Origin: Priapulus caudatus
Lineage: Eukaryota; Priapulida; Priapulimorpha; Priapulimorphida; Priapulidae
Direction: 5' to 3'
Assembly (NCBI RefSeq): GCF_000485595.1
Contig: NW_014577067.1
Coordinates: forward strand, 918,228-958,019
Length of the DNA: 39,792 nucleotides
In this document: positions 1 to 11,596 of the stretch, one piece after another
Position numbering within the stretch: the first letter of the stretch is position 1
How the letters are laid out: each line of letters starts with the position of its first letter
Translations under genes and position numbers: made by a program
The notes under the pieces: generated by a model
Databases searched by the model: none
Told to the model about the DNA's origin: nothing
What the model saw: the letters and a program-made list of their open reading frames with translations, nothing else

Positions 1-2554
1 AGGCATTTCGGTTTTCTGGGCATAAGAATTGGAAGAAATGCCATGTCGTAGCGTTTAAGGCAAGAACACACTGCAGCGAACCTGACTATGTCAAAATAAA
101 TTCAGAGCTACTTTTCTGTCATTGTGCCTTACGCGTGTTACTCGATCCGATCTCGGTAATCCACAAGCTTATCTAATAACAGACTTTACGCGGTAATTAG
201 TACTAACACTGGCTGTTTACGCTAGTATGAACTGCTGTGTTTACAACCTGACCGTAAGATTTCTACGGTGGGCGATCGGGGATGCGCATTTATGCTGCAC
301 GGCGTGATCAGTATGTCTCGCGGCTGACCGCGAGATAAGTCCAAGTGTTGGATTGGCAAACGGTCATAACAATAACAGAATGCAAAATTGTAATTGTGTC
401 ATGATTTTTGGTGAAGAAGGTCCAAAGTGCTATTTTATCGTTACTCTAGGACAATTGCTTGTTACTCAGCAATAACGGTAGGTGCCATGAAAGTGGGGAA
501 AACACTTAGAAAACTTTCGGCATACTTACTTTAAATTAACCAGGCTGCAAAAACTCTAGACATAAGGATAACTCCGTATAAGATTATTATAAAGTTAAAT
601 AATACGCACAAATTATCATGTACGTATTCGTAACTTGCGTGCTAGCTTTGCGTACAGCTTGCACACTTTGTTAGCTGGTTCGCGGCGCTCGATTGTTTGT
701 GAGCATGCACGCGAAGTTTAGCGCCGGAGACCTAGTCTATCGTCTTGGCTAGCATTATGGGTTATGACGTATTCGTAAACCGTCAAACGCTGTCGATGGA
801 AACGGCTGCTGATTGGCTATGTTGTAAAGTGTCGCTGGCGATTGTCGCTAGAGAATTAGAAAACGTTCTAAATTATTTTTGAGTCGAGGTTGTCGCCGGT
901 CGTTGTCGTGTGTGTTGTGTGCAATGTGGCTCATAGGAAAACAATAGTTCTAATTTCCTGACAAAGTTCGTTTGTTCGTTTACGGTTCGGTTGTCGGCTG
1001 TCGTGGCTTGGGGCAGGTGTGCTTGTCCTTTAGTCTGTATCTCCCGGATTGCGGGTAGTAATATGAGGATACGATTTTGGCAGCGATTGCTGAGGCGAAT
1101 GTTACTGTGTACGATTTTGAACTTCAATGTGGTTGAGTTTATCACAGTAGACACAAAAGTATTCTAAGGATAGTACTGACGAATTTCCCTTTGTTTAAGG
1201 TTGAATCACACTCGCTGTCCTATTACTATCTTTCTGTGTTCTTACTATGTATCTATGATTTAGAATTTAACTCAAGCATTCACATCAGCAGCTGTATACG
1301 ATGCGGCGCAGTATAGGTGTCTTGTAGAAGTTTTCGCGGCAGTAGTTTATGCATGTATATGGCGTATGAAAGCTGGGCGCAGTCTAGGATGTGCGCATTC
1401 TGGTTCGATGTATCGTGGCGGCGAATGTGTTGTCCTCATAGTAACGTGCATACGAAATCTATTGGAGAATTGAGTTTGAAATTAGAAATTAGTTTTGAAA
1501 ATTTGTTGTGTTTTAGCCATTTATGCTCTCATTTGCCAATAATGAGTCATTGCCATTACACTATTGCTATTTTTTGATATAAAGCATTGTTATCTAAAAT
1601 ATGATCTCAGCTTGTTTCCTGGTAGCTAGTCAACATCAGTCTAATAGCTTTAGTTTAACATTTTCTGTAATATATTTGTATGATTATGCCATTGCGTTTT
1701 ACGCAATTTATTTCTTAATTTTGGTAAGGTTTACTAAAATCTGATCTTAACTTGTTTACTGTAACCGTCTATTCTGCTCTTAAATGTTAGCGTTAATCAT
1801 TTTACATTTTGTGATATAAGAAACATAAAAATTTTACGCAACAATAAATGTTGTTGTAATAGATATTAACTTGATAAGCAATAAGCCAGTAGTTTGTTTG
1901 ATAATTTGCCAATTTAAGTGTAGTAAACCTCTATCGTCCAAGTAGGATTGTTAAAGCTGCAAACATGCATCATCACCGTATTGCTATCGTTACATATATT
2001 TCAGAATTGGAAATTTTTGGCTAAGCAATGCCTCATTAATCATGGCTTATAGCCATTGCTAATTTCAGTCCGAATGATATACGTAGCCCTAGCTAGCGAC
2101 TGTGTGAACAGGGCTATGTCACTGATCAGATTGCATGTCGATTCTATAACGCTTCTCGTGTCTGACTAAATTCTCACTGGGAGATTCATCTAATTTAATA
2201 TTGTGGTTACCTATACTGCCAGATTGGTTTAACGTAAATTCAGTAACGAGTTCTGCCATCATTTTTGAGCTCACACCGCATACACTTATTAACAAATCTA
2301 CATATGACGATTAAAGATTGATAGTCTACAGCAACAATTGTAAAAGCAAATAGTAGGCTTTGCCTTCAATCCCGCACACCTAAATTAAGTCCCACCTGGA
2401 TAAAAGTAGGCATAGTAGGACCCGATCCCTTTCAAAGATAGTTTTAAATAGGTTTTCTGAGCTTACATATGCAGCTACACCAGAGGAATTGCACCGACGC
2501 TGTGATTGGAAGACAAAATATAGACCGTTGACGTTTCTTCTGATGAGTCGTCAG
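1..2554. other. Intergenic, no gene seen
   Basis: AT-rich sequence with short unrelated ORFs only. I found no reading frame with protein-like composition and plausible splice sites, and no clear tandem or inverted repeat. Nothing supportable is annotated here. Confidence 0.5.
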
Positions 2555-3405
2555 TACATGTAAATACTCGCATAAGTTTAAATGTTTCAGGACCAGCATG
2601 TTTGAGTAGCGACTCTACGAAACATGACGACATATCGCGTTAAGTCATCATTTTATCGACTTATATGTTAGGCTCATGCTCCAGCACACGACGTCCGTTC
2701 GCTGGCTTAGGACTAGGTTGCTACACACATAGCAAACATGAAACAATGCGGTCCAGTACATCAATACGATCGATTGCGCTGGCTGCCATAACACACGTAT
2801 CTAGCTTACGCACTTAGCGGCAAAGCGCGGCACATCGCTGTGCTATCTGTAACACCTCGCTGTTGATTTACATGTAACTTGCCATTGCAGGACATTTGCG
2901 GTGCAACGTCGCCAAATTTCTTGGAAGCACATGCTGTATTAAATAATACGGTATATCGCAGCCCATGCTCTAGAACGAACTAGTTAGTGGTAGCAGAATT
3001 TCCAAGGAGTTCACTTACTTAAGTATATACAGTCTAGATTCAACTACATTACACACGGACTTCCTGCATATGTCAAATCCGAGTCCGACAGTAAATCAGG
3101 GTTGGTATCTAGCTATATCCGGACATCACGTTAATTTCGCACCATCAGCGAATTGTCATTACGCTACGCCATCAGCAATTTCTGATGACGACTTAGACTG
3201 GAAAATTGACTGTTTGTGATACATGGGACCCTGTCTAGAGGCACCAGCCTTCCACATATGAACGGCTAATTATACAATATGGACTTAGCGGCGGGGCTAT
3301 TCAATGGATTTACTAATGAGAGAAATCGAGACCTTTGACCATCCATGATGCTTATGCTGAATTGACGAGTGAGACGATGACGACTAATGCGAGTTTTCTC
3401 TATGT
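2555..3405. mobile_element. Degraded copy of a pogo/Tigger-like non-autonomous element
   Basis: This segment aligns by eye along its whole length with the element at 33332-33976, in the same orientation. Shared landmarks include a start resembling ACTCGCATAAGT, the block ACATGAAACAAT, the block TATCTGTAACACC, the block CATTGCAGGACATT and an end resembling GTGAGTTTT. It is about 200 bp longer than the 33-kb copy and carries many small differences spread through it. No transposase frame is open. The family call rests on the better preserved copy. Confidence 0.6.
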
Positions 3406-4484
3406 ATGAATATCTCACTGACTGTCTTTACCTGATATTTTATTTCAACGGGATTACCAACGTTTACACCTCTTTATTACGAGGACTCTGCACGAATATT
3501 TGCATACTTTCGCAAAGAGTTCTGTTCAAAGTAGCGCGTTCGTATTGTATTCTAGAGCAATTCCCTCCGTTCCTACCGCTGTAGCCACTGAATCTGCCAA
3601 CAATCTGATTAGCTGCAAAAACTCATTCAAGGCGGATATGACTGTTTCTGGCACAGTAACTGAGGAACGCCCGGCATTGGCTATGGAAATACTACTATTA
3701 CTCAGACTCTAGTAATAATACTCGCGAGAGCTGCAATATACGGCAACGATAGCCGGGCAAGCTATCCCGCTGGCTTATAGTACTAGAAACGCTATACTAG
3801 TAGGTCCTAACTACTACTATACTAGTATACCAGGTATTACTACACTAAGTACTAGCTCCAACGAAACGTCTTTGCAGGTTTAGAAGACGCTTGTTGTCGG
3901 GTTATTACGATATGTCACTACTTACTACTACAGAGTTAGATAATGCCCCGCCACATGAAGAAACATCAAACAACGTTCACAGAATTGAAATTTCCTACCT
4001 AATTGTAAGGTATAATGGCAAGACAGGACACTTTTTTGAAGGCATTATCTAACCCATTTATTCGTAGTCAGTACTCCATACTCAATAGCTTTCTAACGTT
4101 CTACAATATCTTGAGCCAAATTGATCAAACGAAAGTTGCCATTCAGTATAGAAATACGCCGGCTACACTTCGGGCGGTATTAAACGACATTCATTTTTAC
4201 TCAGCATTAATTCCCCTATTTCTGTCCTTTAAAACAAGCCCAAGATCGATTCTTCTGTGTGTCTTGCATATAGCAGGTACGAGTAAATCTGTAAGTTGAT
4301 TAGTCCCACAAAATACAGTACACAATATCCAAGGTAGTCTCTGGCCCCATGGCGCGGATGTAAAACATGTTGTAGGGCTGCACTTGTGTCGCGCGCCGGC
4401 GTTGACATGATGGGATATGAATCCGAAGTATAGAAAAATGAAACGTCTCTTATACGACATTCACGTAAAGGATAGACCACGGCG
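3406..4484. other. Intergenic, CTAGTA-rich segment, no gene seen
   Basis: Positions about 3700-3860 are enriched in short CTAGTA/TACTAG words, probably a degenerate microsatellite. The rest has overlapping short ORFs on both strands with no splice logic or recognisable domains. Confidence 0.4.
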
Positions 4485-5429
4485 AATAAAAAAGGTAAAT
4501 CACAACACGAAATGTATTTACTCTGACTAATAACTACTAGGCCTACCAAAGTCTAATCAAGTTAATGTTCTCTTACTCTATTCGCACCCCCCCCCGATCC
4601 GAGTCCGCGTCCGGTGCCAACCCAAAGTCCAAGTCCGAGTCCGAGTTTGCACCAACCCGAGCTCGCGAGTCCAGTTTTGATTAAAAGAAAAAGGAAGGGC
4701 ACAGAACCGAAACGAACACGACTCAAACTTCTATGTATGTGATTGTTCAAATAATGTGGTGGGGGGGTGTCCCTGGCCCCCTGGATCTGTCACTTGTTTG
4801 CCATGTGAAATAGGAAAGACAGTAAAAATCTTACATAAAGTCGAGACACATTTTGGACACCCCCGCATCGTTGATCTGTCAAAGTCAAACAAAATGTAAA
4901 AAATTAAATGGAATTGTTTCTACTAAAATAGAATTGTCCGTAGTCAGTAAATGAAGGCTGTACATGTACTCAAAAGTGCCTCAAGATACACATCTTCCTG
5001 CTGATCACATTTTTAAACATTTTCTGGGTAGGACGGCGTCGCATTTACCCCGCCTTATGTCCATATGTGAAAATTAAGGAGAACTCTAATGCCGATGTAA
5101 AGGCCTAACCCACCAATGGCTGACTCGAAGACTGTATAGTCAATTCGCCCTCCCTCGCTGTACTTATTTTAAAAAACTTGTTGTGATATATGTAAAAATG
5201 TAATATACTTGAAAGCGTAAATAAATTTAAAAAAAAAAAGAAAAAAAAATCTAAAATCTAGCACTCTCTCATTTGGTTTAACAAGCCGTGTCATTCTCGT
5301 AAAACACAAATGGATCTGTTACTTTAACACGTTTCGTAGGACTCATGTCTCTGTGTTTTCGGCTGACTATACACTTTTGAATGTCTACGATGCACTGTTG
5401 CGATTTTTTCCCAGATCAATTGTATAAAT

Positions 5430-5525
5430 CGACAAAAAAAGGATGACTTACGTATAAGTCGTCATTTTCCTAAGTCGACACAAATATGCTGGTCCCAAAA
5501 GTGTCGACTTATGTAAGTTTTACTG
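5430..5525 (-). mobile_element. Terminal fragment of the pogo/Tigger-like family
   Basis: Read on the minus strand from 5525, it begins CAGTAAAACTTACATAAGT and continues CGACACTTTTGGGACCAGC, matching the left end of the element at 33332. It stops after about 95 bp, so only one end is present, inside the fold-back element. Confidence 0.65.
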
Positions 5526-5998
5526 TACTTTCTATTTCATGCAAACAAGTGACAGATCCAGGGGGCAGGAGACACCCCCCCCCCACACATTTTTGAACAA
5601 ACACATACATAGAAGTGAGTGGTCTTGTCGGTCTGTGCCCCCCTTTTTTTTTTATCAAAACTGGACTCGGACTCGGGTGGTGCAAACTCGGACTCGGACT
5701 TGGACTTGGGTGGCACGGACTCGGACTCGGGCTCGGGGGGGGTGCGGACTCGGACTCGGACTCGGGGGGTGCGGACTCGACTACAACACAGTCACTGATT
5801 ACTATATCTATATATTAGAGATATCTCTTATTTTACTATAAAGAGAGATCTCTTCTTCTTCTTGTTTGTGCACAGGGCGTGCGTGCGGTGTACTTGTGTG
5901 TTGCAGATGAGCATTTGAGCGACATTTACAGGTAATTATCGGCAATAATAGGCGAAATAGAGTAGAGAAACATTAACTTGATTAAGACTTTGGTAGGC

Positions 5999-5999
5999 C

Positions 6000-6034
<35 letters not shown>
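5999..6034. repeat. (TAG)n microsatellite
   Basis: About eleven uninterrupted TAG/AGT triplets in the right outer arm of the fold-back element. The left arm has only a short form (ACTACTAGG near 4536), so the expansion followed insertion. Confidence 0.9.
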
Positions 6035-6803
6035 AATACATTTCGTGTTTATTTACCTTTTTTTATTTTATTGAGACGTTCCAAGTGCCTGTAGGCTATA
6101 AAGTATAATATATAGTACTAGAGCTAATCAGATACTGACACACACACAGACATTGACTCAAGTCAATGTTATATCATGAGACTATCAATATTGTTGATAG
6201 ACTCAGGTTATATCATGATCGCTATTGAGTATTGTACTTGTAGTAGTCTGAGTATTGACTATTGTCTTGATGCCATTGTTAGTGTTATAACTTATACCAC
6301 TTATACAATAATACAGTACTTCCATAATCATATTTCATATAACCCCCCCAGATCTGCTTAGTCATTAACTCTCCCTATAAATTTCACTAAGTTAAAAACG
6401 TGCTACAACTACAACTTAGTACTTGCAGTTGCAATATTTTCCTGAAATTTCACCAACACCACGTCAGTTTTGTTGATATGGCTAGTGGCGCCACGTTGCG
6501 GATTATCTGCGCATGTGCACTGTCGTGATATTTACAGACCCCGTCTACTGGAAGAATGGCAGCCTCCACAAATGTTAGTGGAAAATTCGTAGAGTATTTA
6601 CAAAATGTTTACATCAATAATAGTCTATATGTTAGCCAATGGCTACTGCATAGTGACAGTTTGTGACGCTCTAAGTATTTTTGTTAGCCTTCAGCGTAAG
6701 ATTACCTAATTGTAGCTTATTATTTCAATTGTCACAAAAGTCAAAAGACACTGACCGAGTCACTGACGTGCATACTCGTAGTCATAGTCATACTTAGCTC
6801 GGT

Positions 6804-7150
6804 TCAAGGATAGAGAACATGGGTCCCAATAAAACCAATGTCATTTACATCAATATAAATATAATATTATATCAATATAATAGGTTAGGGTTATGGTTAG
6901 GGTTATTGTTAGGGTTAGGGTTAGGCACATTGGTTTTATTAGGACCCATGTTCTCTATCCTTGGGCCGTATTTATTAACCATCATTTTATTATTGAAACG
7001 GCCCAAGTGCCTGTGGTACCCAGGGTACCCTCCGATAGTACGGCCCAAGGATAGAGAACATGGGTCCTAATAAAACCAATGTGCCTAACCCTAACCCTAA
7101 CCCTAATTCTAACCCTAACCCTAACCCTAACCCTAACCCTAACCCTAAAC
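6804..7150. mobile_element. Inverted-repeat element cluster with TTAGGG arrays
   Basis: A roughly 40-bp block containing GGATAGAGAACATGGGTCC followed by AATAAAACCAATG occurs three times: 6806-6842 direct, 6926-6963 inverted and 7044-7080 direct. Between the first two lies a degenerate TTAGGG array (6882-6926). After the third lies an inverted CCCTAA array (7085-7150). The unit at 6970-7040 (GTGCCTGTGGTACCCAGGG) recurs near 9385-9425. No coding capacity is seen. Confidence 0.7.
7085..7150. repeat. Interstitial (CCCTAA)n array
   Basis: About ten CCCTAA units with one TTCTAA-type variant, directly abutting the inverted-repeat block. It is the telomeric motif of most animals, but it is short and internal, so it does not mark a chromosome end. 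Confidence 0.9.
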
Positions 7151-7201
7151 CTACAACTTGTCAGTACTAGACCTACCAGTACCAGTAAATAGCCTTGAAT
7201 C

Positions 7202-7699
7202 TTAAGCCGCACTATGCGCATCAAAACGCTAATTTCTCCAGTACTAGACTAGCAAATACTTCGTGTCATGCATAATCACACTACCTTATGGCAAAATAAA
7301 CTCTAGTTCCTCCCATTTCAGTGCGCGTTTGCTTAAAACCCACAAGAAAGAGGTGCGAAATCTGGTAATCTGGCGCCAACGCTAAATTGTTTGCCAAACA
7401 ATTTCGCCAAGAATCGGTTAGGTGACGTCACATGTTTTTATCTTTGCTACACCCGTACCGCTGTACCGCAGCACCGCTCCACGGTTGCTTGGGAGAGCAA
7501 CGCGAAAGTGTCAACAATATCGGAGAATTTGAACAACATTGGAGGTATTTTCAAATGCCTTTTATAAGACAACGCGCAGTGAAATGGGAGGAACTAGAGT
7601 TTATTTTGTCATAAGGTAGTGTGATTATGCATGACACAAAGTATTTGCTAGTCTAGTACTGGAGAAATTAGCATTTGGATGCGCATAGTGCGGCTTTAA
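7202..7699. mobile_element. MITE with about 130-bp terminal inverted repeats (TTAA ends)
   Basis: 7202-7330 is the reverse complement of about 7565-7699, for example TTAAGCCGCACTATGCGCAT at the left and its complement at the right. Both ends coincide with TTAA, as expected of piggyBac/Kolobok-type target sites, though one T is extra on the right. A diverged relative lies at 27707-28508. The internal sequence has no open transposase frame. Confidence 0.75.
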
Positions 7700-7889
7700 T
7701 GTTTGATTTGACCTAATAACTTTACTTCAATACCGTCCAATACACCGCTGCAACAGACATTCCTATAGCGCGCACGCCATTGTGCACAAATACACAGTAA
7801 TATAGAGGCGTGCGCGCTATAGGAATGTGTGTTGCAGCGGTGTATTGGACGGTATTGAAGTAAAGTTATTAGATCAAATCAAACATTAA
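7696..7889. mobile_element. Near-perfect palindromic hairpin element with TTAA ends
   Basis: 7696-7778 and 7807-7889 are almost exact inverted copies (about 83-bp arms, 28-bp spacer). They start TTAATGTTTGATTTGACC and end with the complement, and TTAA lies at both termini. It abuts the preceding element, sharing the TTAA at 7696-7699, so one probably inserted into the target site of the other. Confidence 0.8.
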
Positions 7890-8112
7890 GACTATTAGGC
7901 CATGAGAATTGAGGTATGAGTTTACCGTCCACCGCCCGCATGCCGTCAGAGCCACCGCCAAAAATATTCATTATTTCAAAAGTATTTCATTATTTTCATT
8001 TTTAAATCATCAAAACCCAAGTTGTCCATTCCAGGCTTTCAGATTTGAAAAGTACAGGAGGACTATTAATGACTCCCCTAGGACACCATAGGGGGTCTTT
8101 TCACGCTCCATA

Positions 8113-8268
8113 ATCACACCATTAAGAGGCATGATGGAGAACTCCACTAAAAAATCACACCCTTAAGAGGCATGATGGAGAGCTCCACTAAAAATCACAC
8201 CCTTAAAAGGGATGATGGAGAGCTCCTTGAGGGCTCTCCATCATGCCTCTTAGGGTGTGATGATGGAA
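8113..8268. repeat. Three tandem 40-bp units plus one inverted unit
   Basis: Units containing ATCACACC, TTAAGAGGCATGATGGAGA and a CTCCACTAAAAA tail begin near 8113, 8154 and 8194. 8230-8268 carries the same unit inverted (CTCTCCATCATGCCTCTTAG). The whole can fold into alternative hairpins. No gene overlaps it. Confidence 0.75.
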
Positions 8269-8269
8269 T

Positions 8270-9300
8270 AATGACCAATCCTCAGTCTAGAGTGAAATCC
8301 AAAACGAAAATTGGGATGTCATGTTAATCCACTGATTATCATTCATCTTCACCTTCATTCATTCAATGGCTTTGTCATTATTACATTATTTTCATCCAAC
8401 AACCCAACACTAGCACACAGATTAATAAAAGAGTTGATCGGATGTAAAAATAAACTTGTTTTATTTATTCTGATCTTCATCTTTAGAGACTCTAATCCAT
8501 GTACCTGCATATTTCATCACGAAATATCATCACAATCCATCAACAAACTAACCAAATTACTTGTACGTAGTAGCCACGTATGTAGCTCCTCCAACCCTAT
8601 GACTGTTTCACGTCGGCAGAAAACCACTTCTCGCCACGTATAGTGGAAAACGAGCAGGTACCTTGTGGCTACCGTGTAGGTACCTGTATTTGGATGCTGT
8701 TGTCTAGTTGTATAAACCAGAGGGTAGTAACCTGTACCTCTGCCATACGTTCAGTTATTTACACACCACAAATTGTTGTGTGTTGCTAACCTTTTTGTAC
8801 CCCCTACACTGACAACTGTCACAACTCTATGGAGCGCTATTTCAACATAATACACATATTTTTTGTACGCGATTTCAACCACTTTTATGAGGCGCGATGA
8901 TGCACGCACCGTGGCACAATTTCGGGTGCGCCGTGGAGCGTGAGCGTGATCGCGCCCTTTAAAAATGAAAGCCTGCCATTCAGAGCGATTAAAACATACA
9001 TTACCAATACAAAAACACTATAGGGCCTATTTACATCCTTCATTGGGGTCCTGATCCCCTCTGGCTCTTTGAGACCTTGGGTTTGGTTTTGGTTTAGGGC
9101 GCAAAAGCATGCTGACGTATCCTGAGTACATCGACTTACAGCCCGATCCTGAAAAACGTGCCAGGCTACAGTTGGAAATGGTTATTACACACATGTATGC
9201 GGATGTCGCATGAACAATGGGTTAACTACAAATATTAAATGAATAATGAAAATTGAAAAAAAGCCTCCTCACTTTTCAAAATATCTTGGACGGTAAACTC
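8270..9300. other. Intergenic, no gene seen
   Basis: A 110-codon open frame at 8311-8643 has low-complexity His/Ile/Phe-rich composition and no recognisable domain. I do not regard it as a gene. The remainder has no coding or repeat signal I can support. Confidence 0.4.
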
Positions 9301-9309
9301 ATACCTAAA

Positions 9310-9490
9310 TTCTCATGGCCTTACTGATACTGGTAGGTCTACCGTCTAGTACTGACAAGTTGTATTTATTAACCATCATTTTATTATTGAAACGGCCTAA
9401 GTGCCTGTGCTGGGTACGGTCCGATATACCAGATTGTACCCTGGTAACTATCTGATGGTTAGGGTTAGAGAGTAGGCGATTCCCTAGACG
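9310..9490. mobile_element. Composite fragment of two repeat families
   Basis: The left part matches the reverse complement of about 7150-7180 (block CTAGTACTGACAAGTTGTA). The middle matches 6970-7015 (block TTATTAACCATCATTTTATT). The right part, from about 9410, carries TACGGTCCG, a CCAGGGTA-like block, one TTAGGG and GAGTAGGCGATTCCCTAG, as in the GGTCCGGTATACC family at 24282 and 37021. It is probably a nested, degraded insertion. Confidence 0.55.
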
Positions 9491-9616
9491 AACTTGCGGC
9501 CCCGGTTTTTGCGCGCAGCGCACAGCTCGCGGTGAAGCCGCGCCTCAACAGCGAATACGCCGCCCCCTTTTTGTCCACTTAGACAGATACCTTAGCAGAG
9601 GTCCCAAGTTGGGAAA

Positions 9617-9688
9617 GTCCAAGAAAGGGAGCCAGCAATCCAAGAAAGGGAGCCAGCATTGGCCCAACAATCCAAGAAAGGGAGCCAG
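9617..9688. repeat. Three copies of an 18-19-bp unit
   Basis: TCCAAGAAAGGGAGCCAG occurs at about 9617, 9638 and 9671, the last after a short spacer. Short ORFs across it are repeat-derived. Confidence 0.85.
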
Positions 9689-9899
9689 GTCCATCGCCGT
9701 TTTTTCGCAGTGCGCAAAAACAGGAAAAAACTTGTGGCGGGCTGCGATATGTGTTTATCGCGGCACACCACCATTTTTTATAAAGTATACATGTAAAATC
9801 ATCGTTTTATCGCCTTTTATTGTTCGCTGGAATCAAAGTACATCAACAAGAACGGCAAATTTAGTAATTTACTGATTTACTGATGTAAATTTTTAAATC

Positions 9900-10472
9900 T
9901 TATATGCTAGAAACATGTGTGACAACCGCGAGCTTCTGACCTCAATTCCGGGCTCCGGAAGCAGCGATGTCGATACCGGGAGTCTCGCGTGAGACCGGGA
10001 AGACTTGGGACGTCTCCTTTAGAGCAGGTGTTTCTGAAAACGAACTCCGCGAAAACTGGGCCGCAATCCAACCGAACAGTTTGCGATGCATCGGCAGGAG
10101 GCCATCTCCAAACGGCCCTAAACTTTTTTTAGGTGGCTGGCGCTCATGCTAAGACGTAGTTGACTCCTACAAGAAACCTCAAGAAATGCTTGCATCAGCG
10201 ATGACGCGCTTGCTCATTGGCCGCTACGCGATGACGTGCAGCTACTGCCGAGTATAGCGTTATGTTCTATCACAGAGCTTTAACGAAGGTGTAGTACGGC
10301 GCTCCAAGTGCGGGGGGCAGCGGTCCTAGATTGCTATCTCCAAAAAGCGGCGCCGCCGTGGTGGCGCCTGAACTGCGACGTGCCAGCGTTTCGAGCCAAC
10401 TCACTGACCCGGCGCTGCCCGGTGGCGACTCGGCACGTCGTGGCGAGCAACCTGGCTGGGCGTGGCGGCGTG
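9900..10472. promoter_or_regulatory. GC-rich segment left of the gap, possible promoter region
   Basis: Base composition turns markedly GC- and CpG-rich from about 10200. It contains an ATTGGCC box near 10216 and GATGACGTGC/GATGACGCGC (CRE-like) near 10230 and 10200. Long open frames run into the N block on both strands, as expected in GC-rich DNA that lacks stops, so none is called. This may be the CpG island of ZMAT2 or of a divergent gene lost in the gap. Confidence 0.35.
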
Positions 10473-11328
10473 NNNNNNNNNNNNNNNNNNNNNNNNNNNN
10501 NNNNNNNNNNNNNNNNNNNNNNNNNNNNNNNNNNNNNNNNNNNNNNNNNNNNNNNNNNNNNNNNNNNNNNNNNNNNNNNNNNNNNNNNNNNNNNNNNNNN
10601 NNNNNNNNNNNNNNNNNNNNNNNNNNNNNNNNNNNNNNNNNNNNNNNNNNNNNNNNNNNNNNNNNNNNNNNNNNNNNNNNNNNNNNNNNNNNNNNNNNNN
10701 NNNNNNNNNNNNNNNNNNNNNNNNNNNNNNNNNNNNNNNNNNNNNNNNNNNNNNNNNNNNNNNNNNNNNNNNNNNNNNNNNNNNNNNNNNNNNNNNNNNN
10801 NNNNNNNNNNNNNNNNNNNNNNNNNNNNNNNNNNNNNNNNNNNNNNNNNNNNNNNNNNNNNNNNNNNNNNNNNNNNNNNNNNNNNNNNNNNNNNNNNNNN
10901 NNNNNNNNNNNNNNNNNNNNNNNNNNNNNNNNNNNNNNNNNNNNNNNNNNNNNNNNNNNNNNNNNNNNNNNNNNNNNNNNNNNNNNNNNNNNNNNNNNNN
11001 NNNNNNNNNNNNNNNNNNNNNNNNNNNNNNNNNNNNNNNNNNNNNNNNNNNNNNNNNNNNNNNNNNNNNNNNNNNNNNNNNNNNNNNNNNNNNNNNNNNN
11101 NNNNNNNNNNNNNNNNNNNNNNNNNNNNNNNNNNNNNNNNNNNNNNNNNNNNNNNNNNNNNNNNNNNNNNNNNNNNNNNNNNNNNNNNNNNNNNNNNNNN
11201 NNNNNNNNNNNNNNNNNNNNNNNNNNNNNNNNNNNNNNNNNNNNNNNNNNNNNNNNNNNNNNNNNNNNNNNNNNNNNNNNNNNNNNNNNNNNNNNNNNNN
11301 NNNNNNNNNNNNNNNNNNNNNNNNNNNN
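10473..11328. other. Assembly gap (856 N)
   Basis: Uninterrupted N run. Open frames reported across it consist of unknown residues and carry no information. Its GC-rich flanks suggest sequence that was difficult to assemble. Confidence 0.99.
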
Positions 11329-11419
11329 ATTCTCACACTGTAACGCGAGACGCGAGAGTCGTGGCAAGCGTGGCAAGCATTTCAAACAAGAGAACAAATG
11401 CCATTTGCGAGGATTTTTC

Positions 11420-11515
11420 GTTCTCGTAACATTACGATGTTTCTGTCAACGGTTTACGAGTGGAAGTTAATGGTAAGACTAATGTTGCAACTAATTTTGT
11501 TTCTGACAACGGCCC
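11420..11515. mobile_element. Fragment of a hairpin repeat, related copy at 15840-16000
   Basis: ATGTTTCTGTCAACGGTTTA followed by a GTAAGACTAATGTTG block resembles 15933-15990 (ATGTTTCTATCAATAGTCTA and TTAAGACCAATGTGG). The adjacent CTAATTTTGTTTCTG matches the reverse complement of 15855-15870. It lies immediately upstream of the candidate ZMAT2 first exon. Confidence 0.45.
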
Positions 11516-11575
11516 CCTGGTCCCTGCTAGCTGCTGCAACGCGGCTCTGGAGCAGCAAAGCAGCAGCAGCAGGAA

Positions 11576-11596
11576 ATGCCCTCCCCCAAGGCCGCC
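11576..11596 (+). CDS. ZMAT2: Candidate first coding exon of ZMAT2
   Basis: The ATG at 11576 opens MPSPKAA and is followed by a GT at 11597. Joining in phase 0 to the acceptor at 12878 gives KVEDHRKKW next, placing the first conserved Trp at residue 16, as I recall for animal ZMAT2, with a total length of 199 aa. A second possible donor at 11609 (GTGTACGT) would add four residues. Neither donor is a strong consensus, and the true first exon could instead lie in the gap, so this is an inference from phase, length and GC-rich promoter-like context. Confidence 0.45.

Larger units (their letters stand above)
4485..6070. mobile_element. Fold-back element with long inverted arms carrying GGACTC arrays
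   Basis: 4485-4806 is inverted and repeated at 5537-6070. The outer arm (4485-4572) matches 5965-6070 in reverse complement, including the block AAGTTAATG and the block CGAAATGTATTTAC. The inner arm (4573-4806) matches 5537-5790 and contains imperfect GAGTCC/GGACTC hexamers, a C/G homopolymer and the block GATCTGTCACTTG. The right arm carries about 170 bp (5790-5964) with no partner on the left. The centre (4807-5536) has no gene and ends in a fragment of the pogo/Tigger-like family. Short ORFs in the arms translate the hexamer and are not genes. Confidence 0.75.

Noticed and set aside
4229-4549. Overlapping minus-strand ORFs of 87 and 106 codons
   Set aside because: They overlap in different frames, have no recognisable motif and run into the fold-back element arm.
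5539-5841. Thr/Arg-rich or Leu/Gly-rich ORFs
   Set aside because: They are translations of the GGACTC hexamer array in the fold-back element.
6882-7150. Chromosome end or telomere
   Set aside because: The arrays are short, degenerate, in both orientations and internal, inside or beside inverted-repeat elements with unique sequence on both sides.
8113-8268. CRISPR-like array of 40-bp units
   Set aside because: There are only three contiguous direct units without spacers plus one inverted unit, in a eukaryotic genome.
10270-11470. Several 290-380-codon open frames on both strands
   Set aside because: They consist mostly of unknown residues across the 856-N gap. Only short GC-rich flanks are real sequence.
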